Shown: in pieces, positions 26,688 through 34,535 of the stretch
How positions within the stretch are numbered: the first letter of the stretch is position 1
Layout of the letters: every line of letters begins with the position of its first letter
From: an uncultured Alphaproteobacteria bacterium
GTDB taxonomy: Bacteria > Pseudomonadota > Alphaproteobacteria > HIMB59
DNA: 64,000 bases
Reading direction: 5' to 3'
NCBI GenBank assembly: GCA_902527045.1
Contig: CABZNL010000002.1
Location: 62,001 to 126,000, forward strand
Notes under the pieces: model-generated
Database searches by the model: none
What the model saw: only the letters and a program-made list of their open reading frames with translations
What the model was told of the DNA's origin: nothing
Position numbers and translations under genes: made by a program

Positions 26688-26710
26688 ATTGAAAATTATT
26701 ATTTTTCAAT
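26688..26710. promoter_or_regulatory. Inverted repeat upstream of tctC
   Basis: ATTGAAAA and TTTTCAAT are perfect 8-base arms around a 7-base AT-only centre. The repeat ends 48 bases before the tctC ATG and overlaps the likely -35 region of a promoter whose -10 could be TATTCT at 26726. It is too AT-rich and lacks a T-run to be an intrinsic terminator. It may be an operator; the regulator is unknown. Confidence 0.35.
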
Positions 26711-26758
26711 CCACTATAAATAGTCTATTCTACGCCCTAACCTATAGGAGGAAACAAT

Positions 26759-27736
26759 ATGTCAATAATTAAGAAATTAGCATTAGTAGTTGTTTCACTT
26801 TCACTTGTCGCTGTTAGCTCAGTGTCTTCTGCGAAGCCTTTTAGTCCGAAGAAGCCTGTTGAGCTTATCATTCCAGCTGGTCAAGGTGGTGGAGCTGACG
26901 AAATCGCTAGATTAGTTCAAGGTGTTATCGAAAAGAACGATTACGCATCTAAGCCTGTGATCCCAATTAACAAATCTGGTGGATCAGGTGGTGAAGCTAT
27001 GACTTATGTTAAGAAAAAAGCTGGTGATGAGCACACACTTATCATTACTCTTAACAACGTTCTTACTACACCCGTAAACCAGCCAGAATTAGGCATTGAT
27101 TTCTTTAATGACTTTACACCTTTAGCAAGACTTATCACTGATACTTTCCTAGTATGGATTGCAACAGAAGGTAAGAACACTGCTGGTGTAGAGACATTTG
27201 ATGATTTCATTGACTTAGCAAAAGGTAACGGTCTTGTAATGGGTGGTACAGGAAGTATGTCTGAAGACGAATTACTTCTTGGTATGATGAGAGGTCAATT
27301 TGGATTTGACGCTAAGTATGTTCCATACAGCGGCGGTGGTGCTGTTGCTAAGGGACTAGTTGGTGGCGAGTCTGATTTCACATTAAACAACCCTTCAGAG
27401 CAAATGGGTTTCTACCAATCAGGTGACTCAAAAGCATTAGTCATGATGACTCCTGAAAGAAATCCTGCATTCCCTGAAGTACCATCTTCATATGAATTAG
27501 GTTATCCTGATCTTGAATACTACATGATGAGAGCATTTATGGCTCCGGCTGGTATTGATGCAGAAGTAGAGAAGTACTACACAGGTCTTCTTCACACTGT
27601 TTATCATGATGACGAATTCCAAACTTTCAATATTGACGACGGAAAGTTAATGAGTTGGTTAGAAGGTTTTGGTCTTAAAGACTTCTTAGCAATTGAATAC
27701 GCTAAGCACGGTGAGATCATTAAAAACTTTAACTAA
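26759..27736 (+). CDS. tctC: Tripartite tricarboxylate transporter substrate-binding protein, TctC family
   Basis: This is the periplasmic solute receptor of a TTT importer. The signal peptide (MSIIKKLALVVVSLSLVAVSSVSSA) is followed by the family N-terminus KPVELIIPAGQGGGADEIARL and the KSGGSGGEAMTYV segment. It has 325 residues. A strong TAGGAGG ribosome-binding site precedes it. The regular, GGT/CTT-rich codon use differs from neighbours and suggests high expression, as is usual for marine solute receptors. tctB and tctA follow. The ligand cannot be read from sequence; the downstream frc gene suggests oxalate or another small carboxylate. Confidence 0.93.
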   Translation: MSIIKKLALVVVSLSLVAVSSVSSAKPFSPKKPVELIIPAGQGGGADEIARLVQGVIEKNDYASKPVIPINKSGGSGGEAMTYVKKKAGDEHTLIITLNNVLTTPVNQPELGIDFFNDFTPLARLITDTFLVWIATEGKNTAGVETFDDFIDLAKGNGLVMGGTGSMSEDELLLGMMRGQFGFDAKYVPYSGGGAVAKGLVGGESDFTLNNPSEQMGFYQSGDSKALVMMTPERNPAFPEVPSSYELGYPDLEYYMMRAFMAPAGIDAEVEKYYTGLLHTVYHDDEFQTFNIDDGKLMSWLEGFGLKDFLAIEYAKHGEIIKNFN

Positions 27737-27755
27737 TAATTAAGTTACGAGCGAT

Positions 27756-28370
27756 ATGAGCATAACAAACAAAATAACTGTCAAAAGAGCAGAAATTGCT
27801 GTTGCTGTTATTTTAGCGTTATGCTCAATCGCTCTAATGATTAAAAGTGCAGAGAATAGGATTACATGGAATGCAGAAGAAAATATGGGTGCTGGATTTC
27901 TCCCTTTTTACCTATCTCTTGGCATGCTCATATGCACTATTCTTACTATAATAAAATTTGTTTTAAAAAGATCACCACAATCTAAAGATGACAGTCCTTT
28001 TATTGATGCAGTGGCTTTTAAATTTATAGCTGTGACTATTATTTCATTAGTCGTCTTAGTTCTAGCTATTGGCTATCTTGGAATTTACTTTTCGCTTATT
28101 TTCTTTTTGGCATTCTACCTAAGATATTTTAGTGAAAAAAGAATCTCATTCATTACAATATTTGCAATAACAACACCTATATTAACCTTTTTATTTTTTG
28201 AGTGGATGTTGAAAATACCTTTGCCTCAGGGAGTATCTGAGCCATTATTTTATCCAGTCTACGACTTTATGTATGGTGGATTTTCATTTGCTGTGAAAAT
28301 GATTTTTATTATTTTAACAGTTTTACTACCAACAGCTCTAGTTTTTTTAACATCTAGATTTATTAAATAA
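27756..28370 (+). CDS. tctB: Tripartite tricarboxylate transporter small membrane subunit, TctB family
   Basis: The 204-residue protein has four to five predicted membrane segments. These include VILALCSIALMIKSA at the N-terminus and a long hydrophobic middle (FIAVTIISLVVLVLAIGYLGIYFSLIFFLAFYL). The NMGAGFLPFYLSLGMLI stretch corresponds to the conserved G-p-x-x-f-P motif of TctB. It lies between tctC and tctA, as expected for a TTT operon. TctB proteins are poorly conserved, so position contributes strongly to the call. Confidence 0.88.
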   Translation: MSITNKITVKRAEIAVAVILALCSIALMIKSAENRITWNAEENMGAGFLPFYLSLGMLICTILTIIKFVLKRSPQSKDDSPFIDAVAFKFIAVTIISLVVLVLAIGYLGIYFSLIFFLAFYLRYFSEKRISFITIFAITTPILTFLFFEWMLKIPLPQGVSEPLFYPVYDFMYGGFSFAVKMIFIILTVLLPTALVFLTSRFIK

Positions 28371-28396
28371 TTGTTTAGAGTGAATAATTAAATCAT

Positions 28397-29920
28397 ATGG
28401 AAACAGTTGGATTTCTTTTAGACGGCATTTTTACATCACTTCAGTGGTTTAATTTAGCACTACTAATATTTGGATGCTTAATAGGTTTGTTTGTTGGAGC
28501 AATGCCTGGTCTTGGTTCAGTTAATGGTGTAGCAATTCTTATTCCCATTACTTTTATTATTCCACCCACTGCAGCAATAATTTTTCTTGCTGCTGTATAC
28601 TACGGTGCAATGTATGGAGGAGCCATTAGCTCTGTTATGCTTGGAATTCCGGGAGCCTCTACTGCAGTTGCCACAGTTTTTGACGGCAGACCACTTGCGG
28701 TCAAAGGAGAGGCTATGACTGCATTAACTGCTGCTGCAGTTGGTTCATTTGTTGGTGGTACTGTCTCTGTTATTCTATTTACTTTATTTGCCCCACCTCT
28801 TGCTGAAGTTGCACTCAGGTTTAATGCTCCAGAAACATTTGCTTTAATGGTTATGGCTTTCGCAACGTTTGTAGGTTTAGGTGGAGACGATGTACCTAAA
28901 ACTATTTTTTCAATTTTAATCGGACTAGCACTATCAACTATTGGTTTGGATTTAATTACTGGAAAACCAAGATTAATTTTCTTTAACATACCAGGTTTCC
29001 TTCATGGAATTAATTTCCTAGTTTTAGCTATAGGTATATACGGAATAGGCGAAATGCTTTGGACCCTTGAGGAGACAAAAGGCAAAGTTCAAATGTCAAA
29101 ACTATCTGTTAACATGAAAGAAGTTGGAAGAGCATTTGGTGCACTTAAAAAAACTATTATGGCAATGAACATAGGCTCTTTTTTAGGCTTCTTTGTTGGA
29201 ATTCTACCTGCAGCAGGTGCAACACCTGCTTCACTCATGTCATACGGTATCACAAAACAATTATCAAAAAACTCCAAAGAATTTGGAGAGGGTGTTCCAG
29301 CAGGTGTTGTAGCACCAGAGTGTGCAAACAACTCAGCAAGTACAGGAAGTATGCTTCCTATGTTAACACTTGGAATACCTGGATCTCCTACTACAGCTAT
29401 TTTACTCGGAGGTATGATCCTATGGGGACTTACTCCTGGTCCTCTTTTGTTTACGCAAGAACCCGAGTTTGTATGGGGTTTGATCGGAAGTCTTTACATA
29501 GCAAATTTCTTTACACTTGTTCTAAATATTGCATTAATACCTGCCTTTTTAATGGTCTTAAGAATACCTTTTGCTATCTTAGCTCCAGTTATTTTTGTGC
29601 TTTGCGTAACAGGAGGTTATGCGCCCACTCAAAGTTTGCACGATGTATGGCTGATGTTACTATTTGGATTTGCAGGATATATCTTAAGAAAATTAGATTA
29701 TCCAGTTGCACCTGCAGTTTTGTCAATTGTTCTTGGTCCTTTGGCTGAAAAAGCTTTAAGACAATCTTTGATTTTATCTGACGGTAGTATGGGGATATTT
29801 TTTGATGTTTCGGAAAAACCTATTGCAGCTGTGATAATGTATATAGCTATTGTACTTTTAATAATGCCCGCATTTGGTCCTCTCTATAGAAGACTCTTTA
29901 AAAAAAAACAAACAGCTTAA
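28397..29920 (+). CDS. tctA: Tripartite tricarboxylate transporter large permease, TctA family
   Basis: TctA is the main membrane channel of the TTT importer, driven by an ion gradient. The 507-residue protein has about eleven to twelve hydrophobic segments and the family signatures GAMPGLGSVNGVAILIP and YYGAMYGGAISSVMLGIPG. The repeat-like GILPAAGATPASLMSYG and TLGIPGSPTTAILLGGM are also present. It completes the tctC-tctB-tctA order. The GntR gene begins directly after its stop, so transporter and regulator are probably co-transcribed. Confidence 0.95.
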   Translation: METVGFLLDGIFTSLQWFNLALLIFGCLIGLFVGAMPGLGSVNGVAILIPITFIIPPTAAIIFLAAVYYGAMYGGAISSVMLGIPGASTAVATVFDGRPLAVKGEAMTALTAAAVGSFVGGTVSVILFTLFAPPLAEVALRFNAPETFALMVMAFATFVGLGGDDVPKTIFSILIGLALSTIGLDLITGKPRLIFFNIPGFLHGINFLVLAIGIYGIGEMLWTLEETKGKVQMSKLSVNMKEVGRAFGALKKTIMAMNIGSFLGFFVGILPAAGATPASLMSYGITKQLSKNSKEFGEGVPAGVVAPECANNSASTGSMLPMLTLGIPGSPTTAILLGGMILWGLTPGPLLFTQEPEFVWGLIGSLYIANFFTLVLNIALIPAFLMVLRIPFAILAPVIFVLCVTGGYAPTQSLHDVWLMLLFGFAGYILRKLDYPVAPAVLSIVLGPLAEKALRQSLILSDGSMGIFFDVSEKPIAAVIMYIAIVLLIMPAFGPLYRRLFKKKQTA

Positions 29921-30580
29921 ATGATTCAAAAAATAGGAGCTGTAAACCTCAAAGGTAAAGTATATGAGTCTTTAAAAAAATATATTTTATCTTTGAATAT
30001 ATATTTAAAAGAAAGTGATTTTCATTTAGATGAAAGACAATTGTCAGAAAAGCTAGGAGTTAGTCGAACACCTATAAGAGAGGCTGTTGCCAAATTAGAG
30101 CAAGAGGGTATTGTAAAAACCGTTCCAAGAAGAGGTGTGTTTGTCCATAGAAAATCAAAAAAAGATTTGGTTGATATTGTAACTGTTTGGGCAGGACTAG
30201 AGGGATATGCAGCACACTTAATTATTAAAAATTCAAAAAAAGAAGAAATAGAAAGTTTAAATAAATTCTGTCATTACTCTAAGGAGAACGTTTTATCTGA
30301 ATTAGACAACTACTCAAAGGATAACATCAAATTCCATAATCAAATCATGAAATTAACTAAGGTTAAATTAATGGGAGAAATTTTGGAGTCTCAATTAATC
30401 CATTTACAATACCTTAGGAAAAAGTTTATAATCGAGTCAAATAGGGCTGTCAAATCTATTGATGAACACAATGACATTGTTAGATCTCTTGTCGCAGGAC
30501 AGGCATCAAAAGCAGAAAAACTTCTTAAAAATCACGCACTTACATTAGTGGATAAGATTCAAGAAAGCATTAATTCATAA
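29921..30580 (+). CDS. GntR-family transcriptional regulator, FCD subfamily
   Basis: The N-terminal winged helix (about residues 10-75) shows RQLSEKLGVSRTPIREAVAKLEQEGIV and RRGVFV, textbook GntR. The C-terminal FCD helical domain carries conserved acidic/histidine positions (FHNQIM, EHNDIVRSL, KNHA), likely a metal and organic-acid ligand site. It has 219 residues. It sits between tctA and the ThDP-enzyme gene, and a perfect palindrome lies immediately downstream in the promoter of that gene. I infer it is a substrate-responsive repressor of the local catabolic genes. Confidence 0.92.
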   Translation: MIQKIGAVNLKGKVYESLKKYILSLNIYLKESDFHLDERQLSEKLGVSRTPIREAVAKLEQEGIVKTVPRRGVFVHRKSKKDLVDIVTVWAGLEGYAAHLIIKNSKKEEIESLNKFCHYSKENVLSELDNYSKDNIKFHNQIMKLTKVKLMGEILESQLIHLQYLRKKFIIESNRAVKSIDEHNDIVRSLVAGQASKAEKLLKNHALTLVDKIQESINS

Positions 30581-30609
30581 GGCAAAATTCTTTGCAACAC
30601 CTAATAATC

Positions 30610-30626
30610 TGGTATACATTATACCA
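30610..30626. promoter_or_regulatory. Palindromic operator candidate (site 2) in the promoter of the ThDP-enzyme operon
   Basis: TGGTATA-CAT-TATACCA is a perfect 7-3-7 inverted repeat sharing 13 central bases with the site at 26587. A TTGCAA element at 30592 lies 17 bases before TACATT (30615-30620), so the palindrome covers the presumed -10 box. An AGAGAGG ribosome-binding site and the ATG at 30642 follow. This is the expected place for autologous GntR control. Confidence 0.65.
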
Positions 30627-30641
30627 CCAGAGAGGTTAAAT

Positions 30642-32318
30642 ATGTCTACAGGAACGAACGAACAAATGATAACTGGCGGTGAGCTAGTAGCTAAAGCCCT
30701 TAAAGCGGAGGGAGTTGAAGTGATTTACACTTTATGTGGAGGACACATTATTGACATTTATAATGGATGTTTAAATGAAGGAATTAAAATCATTGACGTT
30801 CGTCACGAAGAAGTTGCCTCTCATGCTGCTGACGGATACGCACGAATGACTGGTAAACCAGGTTGTGCAGTTGTAACTGCCGGTCCAGGAACCACTCATG
30901 CTTTAACAGGTGTTGCAAACGCTTTTAGAGCTGAAATTCCGATGCTTTTAATTGGTGGACAGAGTTCTCTTACGCAACATAAAATGGGATCTTTACAAGA
31001 TTTGCCTCACGTAGACATGATGCAACCCATTACAAAATTCGCTGCTACAGTAATGTCAACTGAGAGATGCGCAGACATGGTCTCAATGGCTTTCAGGGAA
31101 ACTAGAAATGGATCGTTTGGCCCATCTTTCTTAGAAATTCCAAGAGACATCCTTGACTCATCTATTCCAATGAGTAAAGCTGTTTTACCACAGGCAGGTA
31201 AGTATAGTGCCTCATCAAAAACATTAGCAGATCCAACAGATGTTCAAAAAGCTGCTGATATAATTTCAAAAGCAGAAAGACCTTGCGTACTTTTGGGTCA
31301 ACAAGTTTGGACTTGCCAGTCAACTGATGAAGCAATTGAATTTGTTAGAAATATGAACATACCTGCTTATTTAAATGGTGCTGCCAGAGGTTCAATGGCA
31401 CCAGGAGACCCACATCACTTTCATAGAACTAGAAGGAATGCATTTACTAAATCAGATTGTATTATAATTGTTGGAACACCATTCGATTTCAGAATGGGAT
31501 ATGGAAAAAGATTAAACCCAAATGCAACTGTGATTCAAATTGATATGGATTATAGAACCGTAGGAAAAAATAGAGACATCTCTCTTGGCTTAGTCGGTCA
31601 TATTGGAACAACTCTAAAAGCTATTTCAGAGGCAGGAACAAAGAAAGATAGATCAGATTGGTTTGGTGAACTTCGATCAGGTGAAGAGGCCGCATTAGAA
31701 AAGCTGATGCCTACTTTTACAACTGATAAATCTCCAATCAGCCCTTATAGAGTGGCATGGGAACTTAATCAGTTTTTGAATGATGACACGATATATATTG
31801 GTGATGGTGGAGATGTCGTTACTATCAGTGCTCAGGCTGTACAACCAAGAATGCCAGGTGCTTGGATGGATCCCGGACCTCTTGGAACATTAGGAGTTGG
31901 AGTACCTTACGCGCTTGCTGCAAAATTAGCGGCTCCAGAAAAAGAAATTCTTTTATACTGTGGCGATGGAGCGTTTTCTATGACTGGTATGGATTTTGAG
32001 GCATTTGTTCGTCACAAAGCTCCTGTTTTAACTGTTATAGGTAACAACTCTGCTCAAAATCAGATCAGATTTGGACAAATTATGAAGTACGGAGAAGATA
32101 AAGGTAATGTTGGAAACATCCTAGGCGATGTTAACTTTGATGAATTTGCAAAAATCTTTGGTGGTCATGGCGAGGCTGTTAGAGAAGCAAAAGAAATTCA
32201 ACCAGCCCTTAAACGAGCAAGAGAAGCTGTAAAGTCAGGTATCCCTGCTATAGTTAATATTTGGGTTGATAAAGAAGAATTTGCGCCTGGTACTAAAAAC
32301 CAGACTATGTACAAATAA
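30642..32318 (+). CDS. ThDP-dependent acyl-CoA lyase/decarboxylase (oxalyl-CoA decarboxylase or 2-hydroxyacyl-CoA lyase type)
   Basis: The 558-residue protein has the three-domain layout of the acetolactate synthase superfamily. The cofactor-activating glutamate is in RHEEVASHAADGYAR (Glu56). The ThDP-magnesium motif is GDGAFSMTGMDFEAFVRHK, continuing to GNN, in the C-terminal domain. Residues such as MGSLQDLPHVDMMQPITKFA resemble 2-hydroxyacyl-CoA lyases. The next gene, frc, argues for oxalyl-CoA, giving formyl-CoA and CO2. Classical Oxc and HACL read GDSAFGFSGME here, so this is a distinct branch. Its exact substrate is unresolved. True acetolactate synthesis seems unlikely in this operon. 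Confidence 0.75.
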   Translation: MSTGTNEQMITGGELVAKALKAEGVEVIYTLCGGHIIDIYNGCLNEGIKIIDVRHEEVASHAADGYARMTGKPGCAVVTAGPGTTHALTGVANAFRAEIPMLLIGGQSSLTQHKMGSLQDLPHVDMMQPITKFAATVMSTERCADMVSMAFRETRNGSFGPSFLEIPRDILDSSIPMSKAVLPQAGKYSASSKTLADPTDVQKAADIISKAERPCVLLGQQVWTCQSTDEAIEFVRNMNIPAYLNGAARGSMAPGDPHHFHRTRRNAFTKSDCIIIVGTPFDFRMGYGKRLNPNATVIQIDMDYRTVGKNRDISLGLVGHIGTTLKAISEAGTKKDRSDWFGELRSGEEAALEKLMPTFTTDKSPISPYRVAWELNQFLNDDTIYIGDGGDVVTISAQAVQPRMPGAWMDPGPLGTLGVGVPYALAAKLAAPEKEILLYCGDGAFSMTGMDFEAFVRHKAPVLTVIGNNSAQNQIRFGQIMKYGEDKGNVGNILGDVNFDEFAKIFGGHGEAVREAKEIQPALKRAREAVKSGIPAIVNIWVDKEEFAPGTKNQTMYK

Positions 32319-32334
32319 ATCTTAGGAGGAAATC

Positions 32335-33582
32335 ATGGAAGCTTTAAAAGGTGTCAAAATATTAGACATGACTCACGTTCAATCCGGTCCCACTTGTACA
32401 CAATTATTAGCTTGGTTTGGTGCAGATGTAGTCAAAGTAGAAAGACCAGGAGTAGGAGACGCTACTAGAGGTCAATTAAGAGATGTTCCTGATGCAGACA
32501 GCTTGTATTTTACAATGCTCAATTCTAATAAAAGAAGTATTACACTAAATCCAAAGAAACCAGAAGGTTCAAAAATATTCACTAAACTAATAAAAGAATG
32601 TGATGTAATGGTCGAAAACTTTGCTCCAGGTGCTTTAGATAGAATGGGTTTTTCTTGGGAAAAAATTCAGGAGATAAATTCAAGAATGATCTATGCATCT
32701 GTTAAGGGCTTTGGTCCGGGTAAGTACGAGGATTGTAAAGTTTATGAGAATGTTGCTCAATGCGCAGGTGGATCAGCATCAACAACAGGTATGCTTGGCG
32801 AAGTCCCACTAGTTACCGGCGCTCAAATAGGAGATAGTGGAACAGGATTACATCTAGCATTAGGCATTGTTACCGCATTGTTTCACAGAGAAAAGTCAGG
32901 AAAAGGTCAAAGAGTATCTGCTGCTATGCAAGACGGTGTTTTAAATCTTTGCAGAGTAAAACTTCGTGATCAACAAAGGCTCTCCAAAGGACCTTTAAAA
33001 GAATACTCTCAATTTGGAGAAAATATTCCTTTTGATGACGCCACGCCTCGTGCAGGTAATGACTCTGGTGGAGGTCAACCAGGAAGAATTCTAAAATGTA
33101 AAGGTTGGGAGACTGATCCTAATGCCTATACTTATTTTATTACTCAAGCTGCAGTTTGGGAAAAAGTATGTGATGTTATTGGAAAACCTGAATGGAAAGA
33201 AGACGAGAGTTACTCAACTCCTGCGCTTAGATTACCAAAACTTAATGAAATCTTTAATACAATCGAAGCTTGGACTAAGACTAAGACAAAATTTGAGGTT
33301 ATGGATATATGCAACCCTCTTGATATACCAGTTGGCCCAATCCTTTCTCTAAAAGAGTTGGCTGAAGATCAAGGACTGCGAGATACCAATACAATAGTTG
33401 AGGTTGATCATCCTGAAAGAGGAAAATATTTAACAGTTGGCAATCCAATTAAATTATCAGACTCTCCAGCAAAAGTTGAAAGGTCTCCACTTCTCGGAGA
33501 ACATACAGATGAGATACTTAAGGAATTTTGCCAAATGAGTGAAGATGAAATTAAAGCTGTAAGAGAAGCCGGAGCAGTATAA
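32335..33582 (+). CDS. frc: Formyl-CoA:oxalate CoA-transferase (class III, CaiB/BaiF family)
   Basis: Frc moves CoA from formyl-CoA to oxalate, giving formate and oxalyl-CoA. Similarity to the Oxalobacter enzyme, recalled from memory, is very high: [51 protein letters not shown] and GGGQPG then KCKGWETD. The catalytic aspartate is in IGDSGTG (Asp167). Gln47 (TRGQLRD) stands where Oxalobacter Frc has Trp48, as in E. coli YfdW. The length is 415 residues. An AGGAGG site precedes it, 16 bases after the ThDP-enzyme gene. Substrate assignment is the firmest in this locus, though related acids cannot be excluded. Confidence 0.9.
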   Translation: MEALKGVKILDMTHVQSGPTCTQLLAWFGADVVKVERPGVGDATRGQLRDVPDADSLYFTMLNSNKRSITLNPKKPEGSKIFTKLIKECDVMVENFAPGALDRMGFSWEKIQEINSRMIYASVKGFGPGKYEDCKVYENVAQCAGGSASTTGMLGEVPLVTGAQIGDSGTGLHLALGIVTALFHREKSGKGQRVSAAMQDGVLNLCRVKLRDQQRLSKGPLKEYSQFGENIPFDDATPRAGNDSGGGQPGRILKCKGWETDPNAYTYFITQAAVWEKVCDVIGKPEWKEDESYSTPALRLPKLNEIFNTIEAWTKTKTKFEVMDICNPLDIPVGPILSLKELAEDQGLRDTNTIVEVDHPERGKYLTVGNPIKLSDSPAKVERSPLLGEHTDEILKEFCQMSEDEIKAVREAGAV

Positions 33583-33608
33583 GATACATTCAATTTTAAG
33601 GAGACATA

Positions 33609-34526
33609 ATGAAGTTAATTTTAATGGGACAACAAGCATTTGGAAAAAGTGCTTTAGAAAAATTTCATACAGAAACAGAGCACGAAGTTGTAGCAGTATA
33701 TTGTGCTCCCGATAAAGAAGGTAAACCAGTTGATCCTGTAAAGGAATATGCCCAAAGTGTAAGTCTCCCAGTATTTCAACCATCGAACTTTAAAGATCAA
33801 GAGGTATTAGATCAAATAAGGTCACATGGAGCAGATTTATGTGTAATGGCATATGTTATTATTTTCGTTCCTGAAGGGGCAAGAGATATTCCTACTCATG
33901 GTTCAATATGTTTTCACCCTTCATTACTTCCATTACATAGAGGCCCAAGTTCTATTAACTGGCCAATCATTGGTGGATCAACTAAAACAGGTCTCTCAAT
34001 CTTTTATCCTAACGACGGATTAGATGAAGGTGAGATATTACTTCAAAAAGAAGTCGACATAGCACCCGATGATACTTTGGGTGATGTTTACTTCAAAAAA
34101 ATATTTCCATTGGGTCTTGATGCTTGCGTAGAAGCAGCAAATCTAATTGAGTCCGGAAACGCACCAAAAACACCCCAAGACGACTCTAAAGCTACATATG
34201 AATCTTGGTGCAAAAAAAGTGATGCCCGAATTGATTGGAAAAAGCCTGGAAATGAAATTTACAACCTAATAAGAGGCTGTAACCCTCAACCAGGTGCATG
34301 GGCTGAATTTATGGGAGATGAGTATACATTCTACGATAGTAAATTTATTGATGAACAAAGCGCAGAGCATTTCCCTGGTCAAATAATATCAATAAGTACT
34401 GAGAATGTTAGAATAGCTGTAAAAGGTGGATTTATTGAAGTATCAAGGTTTAAATCTGATCAAGGTAAATTATTTGTAAAAGACATGAACACTGCAGTAT
34501 TTACAGAGGGTGATTTATTCTCATAA
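33609..34526 (+). CDS. Stand-alone formyltransferase/10-formyl-THF hydrolase-type protein (ALDH1L N-domain-like)
   Basis: The 305-residue protein resembles the N-terminal hydrolase domain of 10-formyltetrahydrofolate dehydrogenase more than methionyl-tRNA formyltransferase. Evidence is the N-terminus LILMGQQAFGKSALE, the catalytic block CFHPSLLPLHRGPSSINW (His103) and DGLDEGEILLQKEV (Asp139). The C-terminal IYNLIRGCNPQPGAW belongs to the formyl-transferase C domain. There is no fused aldehyde dehydrogenase. Third in an operon producing formyl-CoA, it may pass the formyl group to or from tetrahydrofolate or release formate; that is inference. An AAGGAG site precedes the ATG. Confidence 0.8.
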   Translation: MKLILMGQQAFGKSALEKFHTETEHEVVAVYCAPDKEGKPVDPVKEYAQSVSLPVFQPSNFKDQEVLDQIRSHGADLCVMAYVIIFVPEGARDIPTHGSICFHPSLLPLHRGPSSINWPIIGGSTKTGLSIFYPNDGLDEGEILLQKEVDIAPDDTLGDVYFKKIFPLGLDACVEAANLIESGNAPKTPQDDSKATYESWCKKSDARIDWKKPGNEIYNLIRGCNPQPGAWAEFMGDEYTFYDSKFIDEQSAEHFPGQIISISTENVRIAVKGGFIEVSRFKSDQGKLFVKDMNTAVFTEGDLFS

Positions 34527-34535
34527 TAGCTTTTA

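Noticed and set aside
26688-26710. Inverted repeat upstream of tctC as a transcription terminator
   Set aside because: The stem has one GC pair per arm and no following T-run, and no gene ends just upstream in that direction.
29320-29748. 142-residue ORF inside tctA (and the 129-residue minus-strand ORF at 28600)
   Set aside because: They lie wholly within the well-supported tctA gene, have cysteine/tyrosine-rich shadow composition and no recognisable domain.
30642-32318. ThDP enzyme as biosynthetic acetolactate synthase large subunit
   Set aside because: No small regulatory subunit or ilvC follows, and the gene is in an operon with frc and a formyltransferase. The sequence is closer to acyl-CoA lyases in the middle region.
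33457-33783. 108-residue minus-strand ORF across the frc-formyltransferase junction
   Set aside because: Antisense shadow spanning two strongly supported genes, with no motif.
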